From Pirellulales bacterium (GTDB lineage Bacteria; Planctomycetota; Planctomycetia; Pirellulales; JACPPG01), in assembly GCA_036499395.1 (NCBI GenBank), contig DASYDW010000068.1, positions 248,001 through 312,000 on the forward strand: a DNA stretch of 64,000 nucleotides. The letters are read 5' to 3'. The notes below the pieces were generated by a model, which had not been told where the DNA came from, ran no database searches, and saw nothing but the letters and a program-made list of their open reading frames with translations. This document shows, one piece after another, positions 1-8,144 of this stretch. Both the position numbers and the translations under genes were made by a program. Positions within the stretch are counted from its first letter, which is position 1; each line of letters opens with the position of its first letter.

Positions 1-6
1 CGTAAT

Positions 7-1281
7 TTATTTGTCGGGAGGAGTGCCAAAGCAAAACACGTCGCCGGCGCCGCCTGCGACGACCATGCGGCCGGCCGCGACTGCCGGTGAGCCGACAAAG
101 TCACCGCCCGCTTCATACTCCCATACTTTCTCACCCGAGGCCAGATTCAACCCATAGATCCGCCCGTCCCCGGCTCCGACGTAAACGCGATCTTTAACAA
201 TGACGGGGGAAGCGTCGACATTCCGGCGGGTGGGAAACGTCCACAGTTCGTCCCCGGAATCGGCCTTCAGGCCATGAATCATACGGTCGCGTCCGCCGAT
301 CGTCACAATGCCGCCGGAGACTGCAGGCGAAGACTGGTAGGGCGATTTCTTTTTTGGATGTTCGTAGACCCAGGACACTTTCGCTTCACGCCAGTTCACG
401 CAGAAGACGCGCGCCCCCTGGGTTGCGAAATAGATCAGATCCCCCACGGCCGCCGGAGTGACGCCGGTGGGATCTTGAATGTCGACCTGCGAGACTCGCA
501 CGCCCGTCTCGACATTGATGATGTGCAGGATGCTATCGCAGCCGGCCAGGAAGACGCGATCTTCGACGATCGTCGGCGAGCATTGGATCATATTGTCGAT
601 CGAATACTTCCAGACTTCAGCGCCAGTTTTCGCATTCAACGAATAGAGGGCGCCGTTCTGAGAGCCGATCAGGACGTTGTCTTTGTAAAAGTTCGCGCCA
701 GCGTTGATTTCCGCGTCGGTCGATAACGTCCACTTCTGTTCGCCACTACTGGCATCCAGGCAGACAAAGCGCCCTTCGGTGTCGCCGACGTAGACGAGGC
801 CATCGCGTACGGCACCGGGGGCCCGAAAGCCAAGCTCGGAATGGAATTTCCATTTCTCATCGCCTGTTGCCAAGTCGAGTGCATAGAAATAACCATTCAG
901 CTCACCCACATAGACGACACCCCCTTCGATGACGGGGGTCGATTCGAACATGCCGTCCTTGAACGATTTCTTCCATAGCAGCGCGGGATCGCCCGCGAGC
1001 GGACTCGCTGACACGCCGTTCGAGAGAGTGTTGCCGCGGAAGATGGGCCAATCGCTCTTCTCGTTGGCAGGTTCGTCCGCGACGGCAGCCGGTTCTTTCA
1101 ATTCTTTTGCTGCTACTGCGACAGGAGCTTTTGAGGCGGGGGTATCGACGGCTTTATCGGCTTTTGGCGTTGCCGCTGGCCGCGTGCAGCCCAAGAACGC
1201 CAGAGCGACTAGAGCGACTGGAACGCAGCATGCACGGCGGCATTCCTGCATCGACTTCGTCTGCTGACAAGCGGCTTTCAT
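7..1281 (-). CDS. PQQ-repeat beta-propeller lipoprotein (BamB-like fold)
   Basis: Predicted 424-residue exported lipoprotein. The N-terminus has a hydrophobic stretch ending in a lipobox (AFLGC, Cys32), then an Ala/Pro/Lys-rich linker of about 60 residues. The rest is a run of PQQ/quinoprotein-type repeats of the form YVG..G..YALDLATGDEKW, seen at least five times, which fold as a beta-propeller. Such proteins can be outer-membrane scaffold proteins or true PQQ enzymes. I see no catalytic signature, so a structural or binding role is more likely. The ATG at 1281 is chosen over an upstream in-frame ATG at 1362 because GAGG lies 8 nt before it and the signal sequence follows directly. The gene lies 55 bp downstream of the alcohol dehydrogenase on the same strand. 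Family assignment is solid; the cellular role is inferred. Confidence 0.85.
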   Translation of the reverse strand: MKAACQQTKSMQECRRACCVPVALVALAFLGCTRPAATPKADKAVDTPASKAPVAVAAKELKEPAAVADEPANEKSDWPIFRGNTLSNGVSASPLAGDPALLWKKSFKDGMFESTPVIEGGVVYVGELNGYFYALDLATGDEKWKFHSELGFRAPGAVRDGLVYVGDTEGRFVCLDASSGEQKWTLSTDAEINAGANFYKDNVLIGSQNGALYSLNAKTGAEVWKYSIDNMIQCSPTIVEDRVFLAGCDSILHIINVETGVRVSQVDIQDPTGVTPAAVGDLIYFATQGARVFCVNWREAKVSWVYEHPKKKSPYQSSPAVSGGIVTIGGRDRMIHGLKADSGDELWTFPTRRNVDASPVIVKDRVYVGAGDGRIYGLNLASGEKVWEYEAGGDFVGSPAVAAGRMVVAGGAGDVFCFGTPPDK

Positions 1282-1336
1282 AAGTCGATCCTCAGCGACG
1301 GTGCGTAGCCCATTTATGCGAATATCGAAATTTCGG

Positions 1337-2485
1337 CTAATAGGCGGCGCGATAAAGTTCAAGGAGGTCCGCCTCGGTCACGGTACGTGGGTTGAATCCA
1401 CCGGTCCATTCGCGCGACGCGGCGGTTGCCAGGTCGCTCAGCTTTTCACGTTCGACACCGCAATCGGCCAATCGCGCGGCCAGGCCGGCCTTGGTGACCA
1501 GCGTCGTAATGGTCTCGGCCAGATCTTCGGCGATGGCGGCCGGCCGTGGTTTGCCGTTAGCCGGCACTGACTCGACCAGCTCGCGGTACCAACGGCTGAC
1601 CTCGGCCGCGTTGAAGCGCACCACGTGCGGTAACATCAGGGCAATCGCCTGGCCGTGAGGCAGCTTGTAGCGCGCGGTCAGCGGATTCGCGAGTGCATGC
1701 GTTGCGCCGAGCATCGAGTTCTCGATCGCTAGCCCGGCAAAGCAGGCGCCCAGTTGCATGCCGCCGCGGGCTTCGAGGTCTTCGGGCACGTCTAGCACGC
1801 GCGCGAAGTTCGTGGACAACAATCGCCAGGCCTCGCGGCTGAAGGCCGTCGAAACGGGATTGCGCCGCTTCGTGACGTACGTCTCCAGGGCATGCGCTAT
1901 GGCGTCGATGCCCGTGAGCGCTGTTACACGGCGCGGCTGTGTGACGGTCAATTCAGGATCCAGAAGCGCTACGCGGCAAGTGGCCTTCTTGTCGCCGCAG
2001 GCCATCTTGACGTGTGTCTTGGCGTCCGAGATCAAGGCGAACGATTGCGTTTCGCTCCCCGTGCCGGCCGTCGTGGGAACGGCGATCATGGGGAGCATTT
2101 CACGGGTCATCTTGCCCGTGCCCCAATAATCCTGCATGCGACCGCCGCCGGAATAAACGAAGTTGATTCCTTTGGCGCAATCCATCGAGCTGCCGCCCCC
2201 CAGGCCGATCAACAATTGCGGCTCGTAGCGCCGCGCGAGGGCCAGGCCAGCCTCGACATGGTCCGTGCTGGGGTTTTCTCCGACATCGCTAAAGAGTTGC
2301 GTCTCGATGCCGGCTTTTTCCAGGGCCGTGATGCCACGCGCGGCATGTCCCGCGGCCACGATGCCCGGATCGCTGACCAACAGTGCCCGCCGCGCGCCGA
2401 GTTCGCTCGCCAGTTCGCCCAGCGAATTCAAACGGCCAGCGCCGAAGATGATGCGCGTTCGCGGCTGGAAGTCAAAGGAGTCCAT
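1337..2485 (-). CDS. Iron-containing (group III) alcohol dehydrogenase
   Basis: A 382-residue NAD(P)-dependent oxidoreductase of the Fe-ADH family, which interconverts alcohols and aldehydes in the cytoplasm. The dinucleotide-binding GGGSSMD motif is at 96-102. Metal ligands match the family pattern: Asp194 and His198 in GIDAIAHALE, His263 in GATHALANPL and His277 in KLPHGQA. Length is typical (about 380). It is the last member of a same-strand series with an aldehyde-dehydrogenase-fold protein, an AMP-forming ligase and a hydrolase, so it may reduce the aldehyde those enzymes produce. Family is certain; substrate is unknown. Confidence 0.93.
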   Translation of the reverse strand: MDSFDFQPRTRIIFGAGRLNSLGELASELGARRALLVSDPGIVAAGHAARGITALEKAGIETQLFSDVGENPSTDHVEAGLALARRYEPQLLIGLGGGSSMDCAKGINFVYSGGGRMQDYWGTGKMTREMLPMIAVPTTAGTGSETQSFALISDAKTHVKMACGDKKATCRVALLDPELTVTQPRRVTALTGIDAIAHALETYVTKRRNPVSTAFSREAWRLLSTNFARVLDVPEDLEARGGMQLGACFAGLAIENSMLGATHALANPLTARYKLPHGQAIALMLPHVVRFNAAEVSRWYRELVESVPANGKPRPAAIAEDLAETITTLVTKAGLAARLADCGVEREKLSDLATAASREWTGGFNPRTVTEADLLELYRAAY

Positions 2486-2517
2486 ACGCGGGGACTAAAC
2501 GAGGAATGTGGAGTGAT

Positions 2518-2570
2518 GAATGACGAACGGCATCAGCGGGCGAAGTAACGTCAATGGCGGTTCGTCATTC
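2518..2570. repeat. 11-bp perfect inverted repeat between dehydrogenase genes
   Basis: GAATGACGAAC at 2518-2528 is repeated as its exact reverse complement at 2560-2570, with a 31-nt spacer. It lies in the 126-bp gap between the aldehyde-dehydrogenase-fold gene (ends 2612) and the alcohol dehydrogenase (starts 2485). There is no T-run, so it is not a classical terminator. It could be an mRNA processing stem, an attenuator or the remnant of a small repeat. Confidence 0.55.
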
Positions 2571-2611
2571 GTTTCGATAGTCCGATAGCGGGTTGTGGCA
2601 CGCCTCGATCG

Positions 2612-4075
2612 TCAGGCATGCGCGGCGGCCGTTTCACGCTCGACACGCTTCACGGCCTCGGGCACGAGCTGGTAGGCCCGGGCGCGGAACAGGAATTCGA
2701 CGATGTTCCCTTCGTGCGGCTGGAGCCAATCCAGCTTGATGGTGGGGATCGGTCCGATATTCAGGCGGTCGATATGGACGGCGTCCGTCAATTGACGCTG
2801 GAAGTTGGCGTCCTCGGTAATCGCACTGCACACCAGGGTAGGCCCGATGGCTTCAATCATCTTCTCTTGCGGGCACTTTACGACGGTCGTGAACGGGAAC
2901 ATGTATTCTTTCTTGGCGATCGCCCGATCCGGCGAATCGCATTCGACCACGGTCGGACGCAGATAAGCGGCGCGACCTTGCTCGACCAGTCGTGGGCCAA
3001 ACTTCTCGGTCGAGTGCTTCACGCCGGATTCGCGCAGGTCGACCTCGATGGCATTCCACACCGCGGGTGCGACGCCAGCGACGGTAAACGCGGCGAGCCC
3101 GGATTGCGGGTCTTCCGGAGGAAGGGGAGCGATTGGTCCGATGCGTTCGGCCAAGGCGGCGGCGATTTTCTCGGTGTGGCGGGATGCCCAGATACCCGAG
3201 CAGTTGATGCAGCCGCGACCGCTATTGAGGTAAACACTGTCGGCCATGACATCGATATACTTTTCCCAATCATCGACGCAATCATCGCCCAGTAGAATCT
3301 TGCTGAAGCCGGGGCCGTGTGCCTGGACTCGCGGGTCTCCCTTGTATCGTTCGACGGTCGCCGTGCCGCCGAAGATCATGCTGCGCGAGCAATTCGCGAG
3401 CACCGCGGCACCTACATCACCACCGCCGGGGTAAATCGAGATCGCCTCGCGCGGCACGCCCGCTTCGGCGAATGCCGCGGCCATACGATAGGGGGTCCAC
3501 GGTTCCTGCGGACCTGGCTTCAGCACCAGTCCGACTTGCATGGGGATGACCGGCATCCACAGCGTATGTACGCCCGGCGAGTTCGACGGCAATACGAGCC
3601 CTACGGCCGGCGCCTGAGCTTGATAACTTACGATGACGCCGCGCCCTTCGACGCCGTAGCCTCGCGACAAAATCGACAAATCGAGCCCGCGCGTCAGCGC
3701 ATCGAGCATTCGATCCATATTCGATAGCACGAAATAATTCTTCTGCATGTTGCCGCTGCACATGTGCTCGGGCAAACCAGTCGAGGCGCTTTGCTGGCGG
3801 GCGAATTCCTGGGGACTTTGCTGTCCGTCCCCCATCGGCAAGGTGGCGTTGAGATAAAGGTCAGCTGCCTTCTTCACGCGCGAAATCAATTCTTCGGGAG
3901 ATAGCTCGCGCAGCACGTCGCGGGCTCGCTGCGCAAAGCGCATGTCGCGTTGCAGCAAGCCGCCGTTGGCCTGGCTAACCTTGGCGATCGGTTCGGCTGT
4001 GAGGAAGTGTTTGACCTCGTCGATCTCAAGCGAGTCGTACGGCTTTCCCCAGCGCAGAATGGGCAGGTTCAACAC
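2612..4075 (-). CDS. Aldehyde dehydrogenase-superfamily protein (acyl-reductase/LuxC-like candidate)
   Basis: A 487-residue protein with the ALDH fold. It has a Rossmann-type cofactor region around PSNSPGVHTLWMPVI and LVLKPGPQEPW, a glycine-rich segment IFGGTATVERY, and a probable catalytic Cys in GRGCINCSG at about residues 300-308. The family oxidises aldehydes to acids or acyl-CoA, or runs in reverse as an acyl reductase. The neighbouring AMP-forming ligase (145 bp upstream) and alcohol dehydrogenase (downstream) favour acyl reduction, as in the LuxC/LuxE fatty-acid reductase pair; this is inference from context. The start is a GTG at 4075 with GGAGA 8 nt upstream. Which of the two cysteines in the motif is catalytic is not settled by sequence alone. 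Confidence 0.82.
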   Translation of the reverse strand: MLNLPILRWGKPYDSLEIDEVKHFLTAEPIAKVSQANGGLLQRDMRFAQRARDVLRELSPEELISRVKKAADLYLNATLPMGDGQQSPQEFARQQSASTGLPEHMCSGNMQKNYFVLSNMDRMLDALTRGLDLSILSRGYGVEGRGVIVSYQAQAPAVGLVLPSNSPGVHTLWMPVIPMQVGLVLKPGPQEPWTPYRMAAAFAEAGVPREAISIYPGGGDVGAAVLANCSRSMIFGGTATVERYKGDPRVQAHGPGFSKILLGDDCVDDWEKYIDVMADSVYLNSGRGCINCSGIWASRHTEKIAAALAERIGPIAPLPPEDPQSGLAAFTVAGVAPAVWNAIEVDLRESGVKHSTEKFGPRLVEQGRAAYLRPTVVECDSPDRAIAKKEYMFPFTTVVKCPQEKMIEAIGPTLVCSAITEDANFQRQLTDAVHIDRLNIGPIPTIKLDWLQPHEGNIVEFLFRARAYQLVPEAVKRVERETAAAHA

Positions 4076-4219
4076 GTCACAAGTCTCCGTGGGCGGGCGT
4101 TGGTGGTTCGCTTTGGCTCAGGCTTCAACGATACCTGAGATCCTGAGATTACTTATAACGACCTATATTTCTGATCGGTGGCGAATGGCAGTCGAATCAT
4201 TGCAATCGACAGCGTAGGG

Positions 4220-5335
4220 TCAATACACGCCGACCGTCGTAGCTTCGGCCAGTTCATGGAAGGGGCGGACGCCGCTGACGCCGTCCCAGGGGTATTTCTC
4301 GTATGGTGCCTCGCGTTCCCCTTCGTCACGTTCGAGGAAGCCCGGCACGAAAAATTCCTTGGTTAGTGTGGTCAGCTTGACGCGACCCGTCTGGCCGTAA
4401 CCGACTACCTGGTTCGAATCTTTGAAATCCACGACTTCGGCCACGGCCCGCGGCTGCGGGGCGTAATAGCTGATCTTGTAGCCGTCGGCGGCGGTAACCG
4501 GCTTCGAGCAAGCCAGCCCCATCAACGTATTGCCGTAGGTGGGGGTCATGTAGACGCCTTCGAGGAATTCCTCGGTGGCGAAACGGGTCCATTGCGGCGT
4601 GAACTCGGTGCCGCCGGAGAAAATGCCCGTGATTCCTGCCTTGTGGATACTGGAGCCACGTTTTTCCAACGCGTTCGCCAGCGACTCGAGCAGCTTGGGC
4701 GTGGTGAACATGCAACGAATGTCATGTCCTGCGCCAAGGATCGAAATCGCCTGGTCGATGCAGTGCTCTTTGTACGCTTCCAGGTGTTCCATCCAGCCCT
4801 TTTTAATGAGCTTGATGACCCACCGCGGATCAAGGTCGATGCAGAACGAGATGCCGCCGCGATGTTGCGCCAGATGTTCGACGGCCAATCGCAAGCGTCG
4901 CGGGCCCGAGGGGCCGAGCATGAGCCAATTCGATCCCTTGGGAAAGTACTCGTCGGGCAACGTGTCGCTGAACAACGAGTAGTCGGTGCGGAAATCGTCG
5001 ACCGCGATACGGCTCTTGGGGATGCCCGTGGTGCCACCCGTTTCGAAGACGTAAATCGGGCGATCGGCAAACGCCTTCGGCACCCAGCGACGTACCGGAC
5101 CGCCGCGCAGCCATTCGTCTTGAAAGGGTTCGAACTTCGACAGATCGGCGAACGTTTTGATCTCTTTCAGCGGATCGAATTTCAACGTCTTGGCATATTC
5201 GAGCCAGAACGGGCAGCCGGTCGATTCGTGGAAGTGCCACTGAACGATCTCGTGCGTGTGTGCATCGAGTTTATCGTGGGCCGCTTTCACGGCTGCCGGC
5301 GTAGCGGTGCTGTTGGCCGATTCGGTAACGCTCAT
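4220..5335 (-). CDS. AMP-forming acyl/aryl ligase, LuxE/phenylacetate-CoA ligase-like
   Basis: A 371-residue member of the adenylate-forming ligase superfamily, which activates a carboxylic acid as acyl-AMP and passes it to a thiol. The phosphate-binding motif FETGGTTGIPKSR is at about residue 95. The A5-type YGNT motif and the ribose-binding GYGQTGRVKL region with a following FLERDEGER (A7 region) are in order. The short length and absence of a large C-terminal domain resemble LuxE-type synthetases rather than full acyl-CoA ligases. The ATG at 5335 is chosen over 5404 because TGGAG precedes it by 6 nt. A G-rich tandem KOPS lies 41-58 nt upstream in the leader. With the ALDH-fold and Fe-ADH genes it may form an acid to aldehyde to alcohol reductase route (inference). 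Confidence 0.82.
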   Translation of the reverse strand: MSVTESANSTATPAAVKAAHDKLDAHTHEIVQWHFHESTGCPFWLEYAKTLKFDPLKEIKTFADLSKFEPFQDEWLRGGPVRRWVPKAFADRPIYVFETGGTTGIPKSRIAVDDFRTDYSLFSDTLPDEYFPKGSNWLMLGPSGPRRLRLAVEHLAQHRGGISFCIDLDPRWVIKLIKKGWMEHLEAYKEHCIDQAISILGAGHDIRCMFTTPKLLESLANALEKRGSSIHKAGITGIFSGGTEFTPQWTRFATEEFLEGVYMTPTYGNTLMGLACSKPVTAADGYKISYYAPQPRAVAEVVDFKDSNQVVGYGQTGRVKLTTLTKEFFVPGFLERDEGEREAPYEKYPWDGVSGVRPFHELAEATTVGVY

Positions 5336-5376
5336 TCTCGACTCCAGCGGGAACTGTTGGGGGCATGCATCAGGCG

Positions 5377-5389
5377 GGGCAGGGAAGGG
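5377..5389 (+). other. KOPS-like pair (GGGCAGGG + GGGAAGGG)
   Basis: Two overlapping octamers at 5377-5384 and 5382-5389 lie in the untranslated leader of the ligase gene. With flanks, 5373-5393 differs at one base from the complement of the block at 52,753. Confidence 0.75.
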
Positions 5390-5576
5390 GGGGCGCGAGC
5401 ACAAGGCCGGCCGGTGACCCTCGAATCAGTAACCCATAGTTGTAACTTCTGACGGACCTGCTTGCCAGCAGACGGGGGGCCACGCGGGTGGGGGAAAGAT
5501 TGCCGGATAATGCGCCGCGACTGGGGTGCCAGTGACTCCCATCGCGCGATGGTTCCCCAAAATGACTAGGCGAGGC

Positions 5577-6464
5577 TCACGTACTTGATTCGGCGCGCGT
5601 GCCGGCCACGCGCCGCAATCCCAACTCGACATTCGACCACAACTCGCTGTACATGCCGGCATAGAAGTGGTCGGCGCCGGCTACGATCATCATTTGTCGG
5701 CGCTGGCCGCCGGGCAGATTGGCAATCGCGTCCGGCATGCCGCGGAAAGCGGCGCTGGTGGGAAGCTCGGCCGTGCCATACGTCATCACCAGCGGACAGC
5801 CGACGCGCGGAATGAGTTTGAGGATGTCATAGCGCTCCTCAGGGCCGTACTTGTCGAGATAGCCCTCGGCCGAGATGGCATAGGCCAGTGGAAAGAGGAT
5901 CTCGATCAACTCGCGCGAGCGACCATGCCGTACCAGATCATGAGCGCGGCCATAGTCGCGCAGGAACTCCTCGGCGCGCGAATCTTCGAGGAAGCCAGAG
6001 TACGACAATCGTGGAGGCGAGATGGCGACGATCCAAGCCACGTCCGGCTCGGGGCGATGAACTTGCGAGTAAATTGCCTTCACGGCGCCTAGGCTATGCC
6101 CCAGGATTGCCGGCCGGCGATAACCACGGTCGCGCAGAAGCGCCAGCCAGGCCGTTACGTCGTGGCAGCAGGCGTCGATGATTTCGTAGGCAGCGCCTTG
6201 CAACCGGCGTCCAATCGGCGCGTTGGTCGAACTGATGCCGTCATGGCCCCGCGTGTTTGCGGCCAGCGCCGCCGTGCCTGCGGTGACGAAGGCCGACGTC
6301 AGGCTGGCCATCATGTTCGAGGCGTAGAAATTGCTGCCCGTCCCGTGCAGACAAAGCACGACGTCGGCGCCCAGTGACGGCGAAACGTCTGCGGCCGGAG
6401 TGCGCAGGGCGCCGTCGAGCCGTAGACCATCTTCGGTCGAGACATTAAGCAGATCGACGATCAC
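5577..6464 (-). CDS. Alpha/beta hydrolase
   Basis: A 295-residue serine hydrolase fold protein. The oxyanion-hole strand VLCLHGTGSN is near residue 35 and the nucleophile elbow GHSLGA contains the catalytic Ser. The acidic residue probably lies near MTYGTAELPT, and the catalytic His is in GADHFYAGMYSEL at the C-terminus. No signal peptide, so cytoplasmic. A GTG at 6464 is chosen because AGGAG lies 7 nt upstream; the in-frame ATG at 6503 has no such site. It lies upstream of the ligase/ALDH/ADH series and could release an acid substrate for it (inference). The real substrate, an ester or thioester, is unknown. Confidence 0.85.
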   Translation of the reverse strand: MIVDLLNVSTEDGLRLDGALRTPAADVSPSLGADVVLCLHGTGSNFYASNMMASLTSAFVTAGTAALAANTRGHDGISSTNAPIGRRLQGAAYEIIDACCHDVTAWLALLRDRGYRRPAILGHSLGAVKAIYSQVHRPEPDVAWIVAISPPRLSYSGFLEDSRAEEFLRDYGRAHDLVRHGRSRELIEILFPLAYAISAEGYLDKYGPEERYDILKLIPRVGCPLVMTYGTAELPTSAAFRGMPDAIANLPGGQRRQMMIVAGADHFYAGMYSELWSNVELGLRRVAGTRAESST

Positions 6465-6632
6465 GCGCAAGCTCCTGCGATTTATCGCCGTGCCGACCGG
6501 CACAGACGCCGCTCAACCGGACTGCGCTGATGATACATCGTTGCCTGGCGCGGCGGGAGCGAGCGCGCAACGGCAGCACGAAGTATCTCGATTGGTCGAG
6601 AACGAGCCGGCCCGGCTTGCGAATGTCTAGTA

Positions 6633-7127
6633 TTACGACCCGGTCTGGCCGGGCTGTTGCGCTCCGGCGCTTCCCAATTGGGCCAGCACCTGTAACACGC
6701 CGTTCAGATGAGCCAACCGCGGGCCGAAACGATCGACGAACTCGGTGAGCATGAACTCGCCGTCCGCCAATGCCTCGGAATTCTCGTTCACCTCGGCCGT
6801 CAAGACATTCAAAAACTCGGTTTGCACGCGGCAGAGCGCTTCGGCCGCACTGCGGCAATCGCGCGCCAAGGAGGGATTGGCATCCTTCCACTGCGTCAAT
6901 TCCTGCGTGCGCTGGCGTTGCGCGGCGCCGAATTGGTTGACGGCGGTGCCAACCTGGGAAACCAGCTCTTCCAGTAGCTCGTTCTGCCGGTCTTGCGCAG
7001 CCACCAGGTCGCGCAGCAAACGAGTTTGTTCGTTTTCCGTGCGATCTTGGACAGGGGCGCTGGAGAGGGTACCGGCCGAGATTTCGACTTGAGTGAAGAG
7101 CGGGGGAGTTGGCTGACGGTCTTGCAT
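6633..7127 (-). CDS. Hypothetical coiled-coil protein
   Basis: A 164-residue soluble protein that I do not recognise. Residues 25-75 are rich in Gln, Glu, Leu and Arg with heptad spacing (RLLRDLVAAQDRQNELLEEL), so a coiled coil is likely. The C-terminus is also helical and ends in a Gly/Gln-rich tail. There is no signal peptide or membrane segment. The ATG at 7127 is preceded by GAAAGG at 8 nt. It stands alone on the - strand, upstream of the hydrolase by about 170 bp. It may be a small structural or adaptor protein, but nothing in the sequence fixes a function. Confidence 0.72.
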   Translation of the reverse strand: MQDRQPTPPLFTQVEISAGTLSSAPVQDRTENEQTRLLRDLVAAQDRQNELLEELVSQVGTAVNQFGAAQRQRTQELTQWKDANPSLARDCRSAAEALCRVQTEFLNVLTAEVNENSEALADGEFMLTEFVDRFGPRLAHLNGVLQVLAQLGSAGAQQPGQTGS

Positions 7128-7517
7128 CAATTAGGCCTTTCTCGACATTCGCTGGGAACTGCGTCCAGTATAAGCAGTTCGGGGGGAGAAAGTCGAGCAT
7201 TTTGGCAGAGCTTGCGCTCGAGCCAGTTCATAAACGTGATACCCCCTAGAGTCATTAGTGCTCATGATGACAAGCACTTGCGCCACGGCCGCGAGTGCAG
7301 TCAGTGTTCATCCGCACCCTGGTCTGAGCGAGAGAGGGTCTGCCTGGGCGCGGAGAGGACAATCAAGTTGGGTCGAAAGCTAACCCGATACACCTGAAAG
7401 GACGTCCCCGCGGGCCCGCTACTGAATCGCTGGCACAAAAGCCGCCGCGATCACGTCCAATCGACTCGATGCTTTGCCGCTTCGGCCCCGTCCCGCATTC
7501 CCACCGCACGACGCTCG
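7128..7517. other. Gene-free divergent region
   Basis: About 390 bp separate two divergently transcribed genes. It presumably carries both promoters, but I see no convincing -35/-10 pair, RNA gene, repeat or strong hairpin. Confidence 0.5.
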
Positions 7518-8144
7518 ATGATGACAGAAGTGCATGGCGAGCAGCCGCTCGCGCTTGGCTTTTTGACCGTGGTCGATCAGCCGTCGCAAGGACTGATCGG
7601 CGGCTACCTGCTGTTGAATGCGCACGCCCGGCCGCTCGAGTTTCATTGCACGGTGCCGGTGCGCGCGAATCGCGCCCAAGAAATCCTGTACGGAACAACG
7701 CTCGAGCCGTATTTATACGGTGAGCAGATCGGATCGACGTTGATTAAGACGTCGGGGCTACGGCCGGCTGCAGTGTTTACGGATTTGCCGCCGGCGCTGG
7801 CCGCTGCCGAGCACATTGCGGCGCCGCTGTGGCTGGTCATGCCGCCGGACGACGCCGCTCAGGCGAAGAGCGCCGACGACGGAAATCGAAGCAGCATTTC
7901 GTCCAGCGCGCAATCTCCGGATCGCGTCGACCGAGCACATCGACAACCGGCCGACTTGGCAATGTCGCGCTGGGGGCGTAACTGTTTGGCGCGGCGCGCC
8001 GGTCAGACGGGCGCGCGCGACGGAGGCGATTCCACCGAGTCCGACGACGAGCGGTTGGCGCAGTGGGCGGGGGCGCTCGATTTATTCGAGCCATTTGAGC
8101 GAATTCGGGCGGCGATCCAGGAATCGCAGCGGGGCTGGAGATGA
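7518..8144 (+). CDS. Hypothetical protein translationally coupled to a SNF2 helicase
   Basis: A 208-residue protein of unknown function. Residues 1-100 look like a compact alpha/beta domain (LALGFLTVVDQ, GGYLLLNAHARPLEFHCT, ILYGTTLEPYLYGEQIG). Residues 115-175 are a low-complexity, probably disordered segment rich in Asp, Arg and Ser, and the end is helical. The stop codon overlaps the start of the helicase gene in an ATGA, so the two are almost surely co-translated. That suggests a regulatory or accessory partner of the helicase (inference). There is a second in-frame ATG at 7521 and no clear ribosome-binding site. Confidence 0.75.
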   Translation: MMTEVHGEQPLALGFLTVVDQPSQGLIGGYLLLNAHARPLEFHCTVPVRANRAQEILYGTTLEPYLYGEQIGSTLIKTSGLRPAAVFTDLPPALAAAEHIAAPLWLVMPPDDAAQAKSADDGNRSSISSSAQSPDRVDRAHRQPADLAMSRWGRNCLARRAGQTGARDGGDSTESDDERLAQWAGALDLFEPFERIRAAIQESQRGWR

